A DNA stretch of 64,000 nt from Bog-756 sp963730685 (GTDB taxonomy: Bacteria > Actinomycetota > Acidimicrobiia > Acidimicrobiales > RAAP-2): NCBI GenBank assembly GCA_963730685.1, contig CAVSSP010000004.1, positions 1,749,682 to 1,813,681 of the forward strand, read 5' to 3'. Shown one piece after another: positions 57,122-64,000 of the stretch. Every line of letters begins with the position of its first letter. Position 1 is the stretch's first letter. The notes beneath the pieces are model-generated. The model did no database searches. It was given only the letters and a program-made list of their open reading frames with translations, and had not been told where the DNA came from. The translations under genes were made by a program, and so were the position numbers.

Positions 57122-57388
57122 CTATCTGCCGTTGCGTTCGCGGTGGGCGCACCCGGGCCAGCAACAGGGTCGACGCTGCCCTTCTTCCAGCTCCTCGTTG
57201 GTCCGGCGGATGCGGCGCTCCCGAGTCACCGCCTGCTTGGCGTCCTCGACCCAGCAGATGAACTCGTTGCGGGCGAGGGGCGTGATGTCCCTCCAGGCAT
57301 CGAGTGCCGTGTGGTTGGCGACCAGGGCCTTGCGCAAGTCTTCTGGAAGCTTGTGCACCACGCCACCGGGGACCCTCGGGCTGCTCAC
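57122..57388 (-). CDS. YdeI/OmpD-associated family protein
   Basis: An 88-aa protein with the family core LPEDLRKALVANHTALDAWRDITPLARNEFICWVEDAKQ, then RRIRRTNEELEEGQRRPCCWPGC. It is the short form of the family, whose function is unclear though some members affect bacteriocin or peptide tolerance. GTG 57388 is preferred. A GGCAAC/GTTGCC hairpin lies downstream at 57011-57026. Confidence 0.85.
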   Translation of the reverse strand: MSSPRVPGGVVHKLPEDLRKALVANHTALDAWRDITPLARNEFICWVEDAKQAVTRERRIRRTNEELEEGQRRPCCWPGCAHRERNGR

Positions 57389-57480
57389 TGGGCCACGGTA
57401 GCGGGTCGGACGCGGCGTTGAGTGGCACCTCTCGAGGGTCGGTGTGAAAAGCTGGGAGCAATGATCAGCCGACGTTGCCA

Positions 57481-58311
57481 GTGAAGAAGCCCAATGCCGC
57501 CCGCAGGCACGCGTCGCAACTGAAGCGGAAGGTGCGTCAGCCGGAAGGCCAGCTGCCCAAGGAGCACGTGTTGGGCAGCGTCCGTCTGTTCCCCGGCGAA
57601 ACGGCCATCCCCATGCCTGATCTGCGACTGCGAGGCACGGTTGGGCCCCCGGGTGCGTTCGACGACGTGGCACTCACGACGATCGGTCGCATGAATATGG
57701 CCGGACTCCGCCCCGACCACGACGTTCTCGATATCGGCTGTGGAGTTGGAAGGACGGCGCGATATCTGTGTGACTACCTGAGTGGTGATTCCCACTATGA
57801 GGGATTCGACATCACAGAGGAAGGAATTGTCTGGTGTCAGACGAACATCACGCCGATGTTTCCCAACTTCCAGTTCCGGTATGTCCCGCTGACCAATACC
57901 CACTACACCCCGGACCAGGCGCTGCCGGCGGCCTCCGACTTCGAGTTTCCGTATCCCGATCAATCCTTCGACTTCGTCTTTGCCCATTCTGTCTTCACAC
58001 ATCTTCTCGTCGATGTGACGACCAGGTACCTCGGCGAGATCGCCCGGGTGCTCAGGCCAGGCGGGATCAGTTATTCCACGTGGTTTCTGTTCGGTGCTGA
58101 TTCGAGCCCCTATGCCAACCCCATCGTCGGGGAGATGCACCCCGATCCATCAGGAGACTTTGCCTTCTACAACCCCGAGGTGCCCGAGACGGCCGTCGGA
58201 TATCGGGACACGTTCGTCTGCCGGACGCTTTCGACGAACGGACTGACCGTTGTCGAACCCATCCATCCCGGGTATCTGCGACTGCAGGACGTCATCGTGG
58301 CGACCAAATAG
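57481..58311 (+). CDS. class I SAM-dependent methyltransferase
   Basis: A 276-aa methyltransferase. SAM motif I is VLDIGCGVGRTARYL, FDITEEGIVWCQ is motif II-like, FDFVFAHSVFTHLL and EIARVLRPGGISYSTWF complete the fold. The N-terminus is basic. GTG 57481 is preferred to TTG 57475. Base composition is less GC-rich than neighbours, a hint of later acquisition. It may act in glycan decoration together with nearby glycosyltransferases (inference). Confidence 0.85.
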   Translation: MKKPNAARRHASQLKRKVRQPEGQLPKEHVLGSVRLFPGETAIPMPDLRLRGTVGPPGAFDDVALTTIGRMNMAGLRPDHDVLDIGCGVGRTARYLCDYLSGDSHYEGFDITEEGIVWCQTNITPMFPNFQFRYVPLTNTHYTPDQALPAASDFEFPYPDQSFDFVFAHSVFTHLLVDVTTRYLGEIARVLRPGGISYSTWFLFGADSSPYANPIVGEMHPDPSGDFAFYNPEVPETAVGYRDTFVCRTLSTNGLTVVEPIHPGYLRLQDVIVATK

Positions 58312-58412
58312 CGCCGGGCGCTCTCACGACCAGCATGGCTGCCCAACCTCGGGGCATCTGCCACTTTCAGGAAGTCGAACTCTCCGAGGCCCGGTCGCCA
58401 GCGGAGACGGAA

Positions 58413-58754
58413 ATGAGCGAAGATCAAGTGGTGAAAGGCGACACACCTCTCTACGACGACGGACGGATCATCTGTGACGACGACGGACTGACGATCCGGT
58501 GGTACTACCCCTGGGGTGGGAAGCGCATTCCGTTCCGAGCCATCCGTTCGGCCACGACGTTTTCCCTGAGGTCGGTGGGCAGATGGCGGCTCTGGGGTTC
58601 AGGAGACCTTGTCCACTGGTACAACCTCGATGGCAATCGACCGAACAAGGACATGGGGATCGAGATCGACGCAGGTGGGCGGGTTCGTCCGTGCATCACA
58701 CCAGATGACGTGGAGGCGGTGGCCGGGATCATCGGCGATCACGTCGCGCACTAG
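58413..58754 (+). CDS. small PH-like domain protein
   Basis: A 113-aa soluble protein, beta-rich: DDDGLTIRWYYPWGGKRIPFRAIRSA, WRLWGSGDLVHWYNLD and TPDDVEAVAGIIGDHV. This resembles bacterial PH-like domains found in small actinobacterial proteins, without catalytic residues. ATG 58413 has GGAG upstream. Function unknown. Confidence 0.6.
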   Translation: MSEDQVVKGDTPLYDDGRIICDDDGLTIRWYYPWGGKRIPFRAIRSATTFSLRSVGRWRLWGSGDLVHWYNLDGNRPNKDMGIEIDAGGRVRPCITPDDVEAVAGIIGDHVAH

Positions 58755-58767
58755 AAGAACCGGTGGC

Positions 58768-60102
58768 TCACAGGTGGATGACGAAGGGCCAGGGTGCCCC
58801 GACGGCATGAATCGCATGAAGGCTCCATGCACAGAGCCCCAGCATGACGACACCGGTCGCCACCGCTAGGGCGTGGCGGACCCTGGGAACGGCTTGGCCG
58901 ATGGCATTGGCTCCAAGACCTACCAGACCCATCCAGAGGGGCAAGATGGCGTAGGCGAGTCTCGGGGCGAGAGCGCTCCACGTGAAGGCCAGATACACCC
59001 AGGCAACCGAGGCGATGACCGCGGTGATGATCACCAGCAACCAGGTGTCTGGACGCGGCCCGATGCCGGCGAAGTACGCCACCAGACCATCGCTCGGACC
59101 TTGCCGCCCAAGGCGCACATGGCGCACGCCGGCGATTGCACTCAACACCAGGACGGCCAGGGTCATCACTACGATGAGGCCCTTCACCGCTCCTGACGCG
59201 TGGATGATGCCCCGCCAGTACTCCGTGGGCAGCCACAGGTAGGTGATGACATTTTCGACGAGATGACCCAGGCTGCCGATGCCGGTGAACCGCAAGGGTC
59301 CGAACCCGCTGGACTCTGCCGCCGCTTTGCCCTTACCTCCCGGGTCACCGTAGAGGACGATATTGCGGACGAACCACCAACCCGAGAGTGCCGCGACGGC
59401 AAGCGCGAAGGCAACCGCCGCCCTCCACCGTCGCTGGGCGCGGGGTACCAGTATCAGCCACATCAGGATCGCCGGCACGAGGGCCCAAGCGGTGAGCTTC
59501 GTCAGGACTCCGGCCGCCACAATGGCCCCGAGCACAGCACCGTGGAAGCCGTCAAAGGACCTCCGACCCACCATCGAGGAATAGTCGATGGCGGCGAACC
59601 CGAGCAGCAACGCCAGCGAGTCGTTCTGCACGCTCCATGCCATGGCCAGCAACATCGGATTGAGGGCCAGGACGGCGAAGGCAACCGGGCGTCCTGCTGA
59701 TCCCTCGGGCAGAAGGCGCCCAAGAATGCGCCATGCGAAGACCAGCGCGATGAGCCACTCGATCCCCCCGACGATCCTGGTGGCGTAGAACCCTCCGGTG
59801 GTCGACGCGACCATCCGCACCGGCTCCTCCACCAACGAGGCGATCCAGTAGGAAAGAGGGGGCTGCTGAGCCTCGTAGCTGACCGACGGGTCACCGATGA
59901 CGGGAAGCCGGTGATGGGCCGCGAAGTACAGAACGTTGAGCCAGTGCGCCGGCTCGTCGTAGGGAACTCCCGGCTTCACGACGGCGGCGAAGGCGATGCC
60001 GAGGAGCGCTGAGATCGCCAGAATGGAGGGGAAGGCAACTAACCGCCTGGACGCGGTCACCAACGGGGCATCCACGTTGGTTCTGGTCATCGTGCTGGCC
60101 AT
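58768..60102 (-). CDS. GT-C/DUF2142-type multi-pass membrane protein
   Basis: A 444-aa protein with about ten membrane helices. The first extracellular loop has the acidic phrase PGVPYDEPAHWLNVLYFA, typical of DUF2142 and GT39/83-like glycosyltransferases, and VSYEAQQPPLSYWIASL follows. It probably transfers sugars from polyprenyl-phosphate donors or acts in surface glycan export. ATG 60102 with GAAAGGG upstream. The acceptor is unknown. Confidence 0.8.
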   Translation of the reverse strand: MASTMTRTNVDAPLVTASRRLVAFPSILAISALLGIAFAAVVKPGVPYDEPAHWLNVLYFAAHHRLPVIGDPSVSYEAQQPPLSYWIASLVEEPVRMVASTTGGFYATRIVGGIEWLIALVFAWRILGRLLPEGSAGRPVAFAVLALNPMLLAMAWSVQNDSLALLLGFAAIDYSSMVGRRSFDGFHGAVLGAIVAAGVLTKLTAWALVPAILMWLILVPRAQRRWRAAVAFALAVAALSGWWFVRNIVLYGDPGGKGKAAAESSGFGPLRFTGIGSLGHLVENVITYLWLPTEYWRGIIHASGAVKGLIVVMTLAVLVLSAIAGVRHVRLGRQGPSDGLVAYFAGIGPRPDTWLLVIITAVIASVAWVYLAFTWSALAPRLAYAILPLWMGLVGLGANAIGQAVPRVRHALAVATGVVMLGLCAWSLHAIHAVGAPWPFVIHL

Positions 60103-60315
60103 GCCCGGGCCCTTTCGTGTGCCGCCGACTCGTTACCATCGACGGAGCGAGCGGAAAGCTGTAGGTGCCGGGGACTCCCGAGGAGGGCGTAGCGCTCGAG
60201 CGGAGGGATGGCCGACGGCGGGCTGCCGGTCACCTGCGGACGAGTCGGTGGCTCCGGAGTCGGCTACGACCTTCACGATCTCACCGAGCGGACCGGGAGA
60301 ACCTTCCTCAACCTC

Positions 60316-60341
60316 GCGGACCGGGCCCTGGCCCGGTCCGC
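60316..60341 (+). terminator. strong GC-rich hairpin, possible terminator or leader structure
   Basis: Inverted repeat of 12 bp (GCGGACCGGGCC / GGCCCGGTCCGC) with a two-base spacer, followed on the plus strand by a pyrimidine-rich TAGCTTCCTTTCT. No plus-strand protein gene ends just upstream, so it either ends an unrecognised small RNA or forms a leader hairpin for the minus-strand gene. Confidence 0.4.
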
Positions 60342-60369
60342 TAGCTTCCTTTCTGACCTGGTCTTTCCT

Positions 60370-60420
60370 TGGTGAGCCGTGTCGGACTCGAGCCCACGAC
60401 ACCCATCGTGTTCTCTCACC
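60370..60420 (-). other. tRNA 3'-half-like remnant
   Basis: On the minus strand it reads like a T-arm (GTGGG-CTCGAGT-CCGAC), acceptor strand ACGGCTC, discriminator A and CCA. It agrees with the 3' half of tRNA-Val(GAC) at 63961-64000 at about 30 of 40 ungapped positions. No matching D-arm or anticodon stem is found upstream, so it is not a functional tRNA. It could be a decayed tRNA or an old attachment site. GGTGAG/CTCACC pairs its ends. Confidence 0.4.
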
Positions 60421-60603
60421 CGTCTCCTGTGTCCGGGTCGGGGAGCCCAGAGAAACCATCGACACGGCCGTCGATAGCTTCTAGTGTTGACGGTGGGTCG
60501 AGGAATCGGCCAGGAAGCCAAGGCGCACTCTGCGACAATGCGTTGGCCTACCACCATCGGGTCAGCGGTCGGTTAATCGGAGCCATCGGCGCCACCGTGA
60601 AAG

Positions 60604-60930
60604 ATGGGCGATCCGCCCGCTGCATGTTTCGTTCAGGTCACCGACCTGAACACGTCCCGTCCTGTGGTCGCGATTGTCGGAAGAGTCGATGAGGCGGCAG
60701 CGCCCCAGCTGACGAAGGGCATTGCGACTGCTCTCGCTACTGCCCCACAGGACCTCATCCTCGACTTGGCTGAGACCTCGTTCCTAGGTGCTGCAGGTAT
60801 CAGAATCATCGTGCTGGCACGAAAGCACGTGCGCAAACCGCACCAGGTCGTGCTTCGCCACCCCCAGCCGTTCGTTCGGAAGATGCTCGGCATCTGTCGG
60901 GTGGACACCGTTTGCGTGGTGGAGGACTGA
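60604..60930 (+). CDS. STAS domain protein lacking the phosphorylatable serine
   Basis: A 108-aa anti-sigma factor antagonist-like protein: VAIVGRVDEAAAPQLTKGI, DLILDLAETSFLGAAGIRIIVLARK. Where typical members have D-S-S-G, this one has G-A-A-G (Ala63, Ala64), so kinase control through Ser is unlikely. It could be a permanently active antagonist or a structural partner. Its stop overlaps the next start by one base (TGATG). Confidence 0.83.
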   Translation: MGDPPAACFVQVTDLNTSRPVVAIVGRVDEAAAPQLTKGIATALATAPQDLILDLAETSFLGAAGIRIIVLARKHVRKPHQVVLRHPQPFVRKMLGICRVDTVCVVED

Positions 60931-61166
60931 TGGCGGACCGGGGCGCTCTGGACGGCCTTGATCTTGAGATCATGACGGAGTGGCTCGCCATTGGCCGAAT
61001 GGTCACCGGCCTGTCTGAGAAGCTGAAGGCTGACCTGACGGACATTCAGCAAAATTGGATGTCCATATGGGACCGTCGGGTGCGGGACCAAGGGCTACAC
61101 GAGATGGAGATCGTCCTCACCGAGCAGCTCGCAGAGATTCGAGCGGCATTGGACACGCCGACCTAG
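60930..61166 (+). CDS. small helical protein coupled to the STAS gene
   Basis: A 78-aa acidic, helical protein (MADRGALDGLDLEIMTEWLA, then LSEKLKADLTDIQQNWMSIW and VLTEQLAEIRAAL) with likely coiled-coil parts. No family recognised. It begins at ATG 60930 within the STAS stop, so co-translation is likely and the two may form a complex (inference). Confidence 0.65.
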   Translation: MADRGALDGLDLEIMTEWLAIGRMVTGLSEKLKADLTDIQQNWMSIWDRRVRDQGLHEMEIVLTEQLAEIRAALDTPT

Positions 61167-61248
61167 CCCTGGCGATGGCCGGTGACCGCGAGCGGTGTAC
61201 TTCCTCGGCTGGATCCAACGTGGCTCGCGTGTTCATCGAGCCGCTCGT

Positions 61249-63193
61249 TCAGCCAAGCCGCTGTTTCGATTGACCTGTGCGTGCGTTGGAGGATGATCGG
61301 TTACCCAACGTCCAAACCAGGGCACCCGACTGATGCAAGGGTGCTTCACCAACGACTGCGGACATGAGTACGGCGATGGAACGTGTCGAGCGGACTCGAC
61401 CATAGGCGGGTAGTCCATTTTCGTTTGGAAGCACGACCATGGTGACGCCCCAGCTGGTCAGCGCCTGTCGCACCGCGATGATCTGCTCCTGGGTGGGTGG
61501 CTTCGGGGCGCCGGAAAGGGTGTAGCCGTTGAGAATGTACTCCGCTCGACGATTGCTTCCCTCTCTGGCCGGAGCGCCTCCCGGTCCGTCGCCACCGACG
61601 ATCGAATAGTGCATCCCCGATACGGCCTGCCACGTCAGGGAAGTGGCGTAGTAACCGAATGGCGGAGGGAAGGTAAGCACCACCTGATGACCGGTCAGGC
61701 GTGGAGCCACCTGCTCGAACCAGGTCGGGAGCCGCACGCGCTGTGTGGTCATCGGTATCTCGGGCTGAAGGTAGGCAACCACCGGGACGAGTGCGACCGC
61801 GGCCACGACGAGCGCAGCCCACACGCCAAGGTGCGGCACGAGATGCAGACCCTTAGCCGGTGGCCCATCTTCGGATTTGTGCCACCGGTTCACAGCCCAG
61901 TACGTGTGGTCCACGATCAGCCCGAGCATCACCCCCGCACAGAGATAGGTCATCAGCTGGAACCGGGAGGGGAGCACGTTCTCCAACAGCGGGTACGACA
62001 CGACGAGTCGCCACGGTGTCCAGTAACCGAACTGCACACCGAACGACATCACCATCGACATGATCCCCACCGCGCCGAACAGCCACAGGCGGCGGTCCCG
62101 ATGCCAGATCACGACACCCGCCAGGAGCACCACGACGAGTCCGATGCCCAGGAACTGAGTCGACAGAGTGACGCCCTGATAGCCGCCGAACCGGCGGGCC
62201 AGTGAAGCCGCCAGGGGTGAGGGCGACGACGGAGCGAGATAGCCGCGGCAGGGTGCCTCCACCCAGACCCCCAGCCGCGTCGGACCAGATCGACCCGGAG
62301 AAGTGTGCGGGCCCGGCCAACGCGAACCACACCGGATAGGCCAGCAGCACGATCGATGTTGCACCAGCGGCCACCGCTGCGGTGAGGGCGTGGCCGATCC
62401 GCCCGCGGAGCGCTCCGGGATGCAGCAGTCGGTCGCCGACTACGAGTGCGACGCCGAACACGGCCGAGATGCCGAAGATGAGGAGCAATTCGCTGCTGAT
62501 GAAGAACTGAACCGTGATCAACAGGCCCAGCACCACTCCCACCCCGATTGGTCGGCGCCGCTGACGCAACATGATCTCGTCGAGACAGAGAACCATGAGG
62601 GGAAAGAGGGGCGACATGCCGAGCATCAGATGGGCGTCGGTCAGGCCGACCAGGATGAACGGTGAGAAGCCGTACAGCAGCCCACCGACAAACGCGGATG
62701 GTACCCACGTCACATAGCGACGAAGAAGAACGAACATGGCCAGGGCCGAAAGCGCAGGGCTGAGAGTGAGCGCGACATTGAGCGTGGCCACTGGCCCGAA
62801 GAGCCAGGTGATCGGGGCAAGGGGTAGCCCGATACCCAGCTCAGTTGTGTTGGCCAACAGATTGAAACCTGTCGGGTGAAACATGGCGGTCGAGTAGAGC
62901 GGGCTCAGTCCATGAGAGATGGCGTAGGCGGGCCATTCGAGAGACCAAATGAACAACGAGGTGTCGCCACATCCACACGTTGTGGTCGAGGCAGGATGAC
63001 CACCTAGCCAGATGTTCGCCCAGATCGCGAGGGACAGTACGAAGTACGCACCTCCGGCAGCCAACAACGATGCCGAGCGGCCTTGCCGATTGCTCTTTTC
63101 GCTCGCTTCTGTCGAATCTGGAGTGCCCGGATCGGACGGGGAGGAGGCGGCGCGGCCGACTCCGCCACGCACCCCCGGAACCCCCACAACCAC
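61249..63193 (-). CDS. large multi-pass membrane protein (YfhO/GT-C-like), frameshifted
   Basis: About 647 aa when repaired, with ten or more membrane helices and a soluble C-terminal part. AIWANIWLGGHPASTTTCGCGDTSLFIW contains an acidic first loop, and PTGFNLLANTTELGIGLPLAP follows. The frame changes near a C5 run at 62268-62272, joining DAAGG to VEAPCRGYLAPSSP; both halves continue the same family pattern. Likely a membrane glycosyltransferase or flippase-type protein of the cell envelope. Start uncertain: GTG 63193, 63187 or 63172. Confidence 0.7.
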
Positions 63194-63476
63194 ACGATAT
63201 CCGATCGGATTTTCGCACGCCCGGATGGGACGGCACGTGGCACTACAAAGACTCGACCTCCCACAACTCGGGCCCGATCCCCACGCCCAGGCCCGACCTG
63301 TCTGGTGGCTCTGTCCCATCGGGCGTCACTCTGCTCAAGCGCGAGCGCAAGCGGGTCGATGGGTTACCGGTCGGGTCCGTTCAGGCCAGTCAGGCAATCA
63401 TGCCGGGCGAACCCGGCGAGATTGCCCAGATCTGAGACTTGGTAGGGACGATGAACTCTCGGAGTACCCTCAAAAC

Positions 63477-63635
63477 ATGATCACTTGGCCTGATCACGGC
63501 AGCGCCGCCACCTTCTACTGCGTGGCGTGCGAGAGACCGAATCGCGTCCGGTACCAGCCACAGGGACACTTGTTGTGCGACTGCGGGACCTCATTGGTCA
63601 TGCCTCCCCTAGCCGCCTGGCGGGATGCTCATTGA
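63477..63635 (+). CDS. small zinc-ribbon-like protein
   Basis: A 52-aa protein with FYCVACERPNRVRYQ and LLCDCGTSLVMPP, giving CxxC and CxC pairs as in small zinc ribbons. GGAG lies about 13 bases upstream of ATG 63477. No family recognised; the sequence is AT-richer than most of the window. Confidence 0.45.
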   Translation: MITWPDHGSAATFYCVACERPNRVRYQPQGHLLCDCGTSLVMPPLAAWRDAH

Positions 63636-63960
63636 GCGACCGAGGACCACAGAACCGTAATTTGGGCTGCACTTGCTTGACGTGCCGATTTCGGATATTT
63701 CCTGGCGGAGGGACCTTCCACCACCGGCCCACGAACCGGCAGCAGGATCGATGACGTGGGTTTCACGGCCCAGGCATCTTCCTCGTCAATGTTGAGTTCT
63801 GACGATTCAGTGGGCGGTCATCGACCGCCGACAAACGCACTCACGAGCAAGTGACGAAGGATGGGGTAGTGGCAGCGGTGCCGGAAGAGGTCGACCCGAC
63901 GGGCCGAACCCCGGGCCTCCGGGGATGGTCTTCCTACCGCCTGTGACCAGGTGATCTCAG
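63636..63960. other. 325-bp region without a recognised gene
   Basis: No protein-like frame. It contains a GGCGGTC-ATC-GACCGCC hairpin at 63813-63829 without a T-run. It lies downstream of the tRNA-Val gene on the minus strand and may hold its processing or termination region. Confidence 0.4.
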
Positions 63961-64000
63961 TGGGCCGTGCGGGACTTGAACCCACGACCCCTTGCGTGTC
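63961..64000 (-). tRNA. tRNA-Val(GAC), 3' part, cut by the window end
   Basis: On the minus strand the visible part runs from anticodon G34: GACAC, then anticodon-stem strand GCAAG, variable loop GGGTC, T-arm GTGGG-TTCAAGT-CCCGC, acceptor strand ACGGCCC and discriminator A. The loop position implies anticodon GAC (Val). No CCA is encoded. The 5' half lies beyond the window. Confidence 0.8.

Larger units (their letters stand above)
60103..60603. other. 500-bp intergenic region with structured elements
   Basis: No convincing protein gene. The region holds a 26-base near-perfect palindrome at 60316-60341 and a tRNA 3'-half-like element at 60370-60420, listed separately. It serves as the upstream region of the divergent membrane protein gene and the STAS gene. 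Confidence 0.5.

Noticed and set aside
60310..60365. SRP (4.5S) RNA: minus strand has ACCAGGTCAG...GGAAGC
   Set aside because: The GTCCGG part of the conserved apical loop is absent and no paired 5'/3' ends are found.
60369..60692. A plus-strand protein beginning VSRVGLEPTTPIV
   Set aside because: The GLEPTT phrase is the usual artefact of translating the antisense of a tRNA T-arm.
1..64000. CRISPR arrays, insertion sequences, integrases
   Set aside because: No regularly spaced repeats, terminal inverted repeats with transposase, or recombinase genes were seen.

Overview
The window is 64 kb of GC-rich DNA from an actinobacterial chromosome. The MurT/GatD pair, a GT87 (PimE-type) mannosyltransferase, several ANTAR/STAS regulators, an F420-type luciferase-like oxidoreductase, GTG starts and many 4-base GTGA/ATGA gene overlaps all fit Actinomycetota. 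The secreted proteins built from 'GYWLVASDGG' repeats make me think of Acidimicrobiia, but that placement is inference from gene content. I see no rRNA, CRISPR array, transposase or integrase.

Layout. 0-5.3 kb: a frameshifted flavoprotein quinone reductase, purU with a clear terminator, a CsbD protein, and a signalling group (STAS-GAF-ANTAR, a small coupled protein, GAF-ANTAR). 5.5-7.5 kb: a Tat-exported molybdopterin oxidoreductase coupled to a membrane cytochrome b. 7.6-20.7 kb: ordinary accessory genes (GT87, aminoglycoside-phosphotransferase fold, PPOX, DUF5996, VOC, SDR, sugar acetyltransferase, amidase, a secreted beta-propeller) and tRNA-Val(CAC). 20.7-27.8 kb: the most interesting locus. 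A TetR gene and a palindromic operator face four translationally overlapping genes: fatty acyl-CoA reductase fused to a HAD phosphatase, a zinc alcohol dehydrogenase, a LarA-like protein and a PlsC acyltransferase. 27.8-31.3 kb: a convergent operon, HAD-PlsC fusion, murT, gatD. 31.6-37.4 kb: LysR, GNAT, YqgE/AlgH, enoyl-CoA hydratase, a TetR-MFS efflux operon with an operator over its -10, and mscL. 37.4-42.9 kb: luciferase-like oxidoreductase, nitroreductase, peroxiredoxin, nhaA, thioesterase and a DUF7064-like gene, most of them cut by many single-base frameshifts. 42.9-57 kb: secreted proteins (phosphoesterase, Ig/FN3/6x42-aa repeat protein, Calx-beta/FN3 protein) mixed with a GT4 glycosyltransferase, methyltransferases and LysR. 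57-64 kb: a methyltransferase, membrane glycosyltransferase-like proteins, a STAS protein with a coupled partner, a tRNA-like remnant, and the 3' half of tRNA-Val(GAC) cut by the window end.

How genes work together. The 21.5-27.8 kb operon reads as a lipid-modification pathway: acyl-CoA to aldehyde/alcohol, redox adjustment, an unknown LarA-type step, then acyl transfer to glycerolipid, under TetR control. The convergent HAD-PlsC/murT/gatD operon joins phospholipid synthesis with amidation of lipid II. About 19 frameshifts interrupt otherwise conserved genes, 14 of them between 37.9 and 42.6 kb. They look like consensus errors rather than true decay, so the affected genes are annotated at full span.
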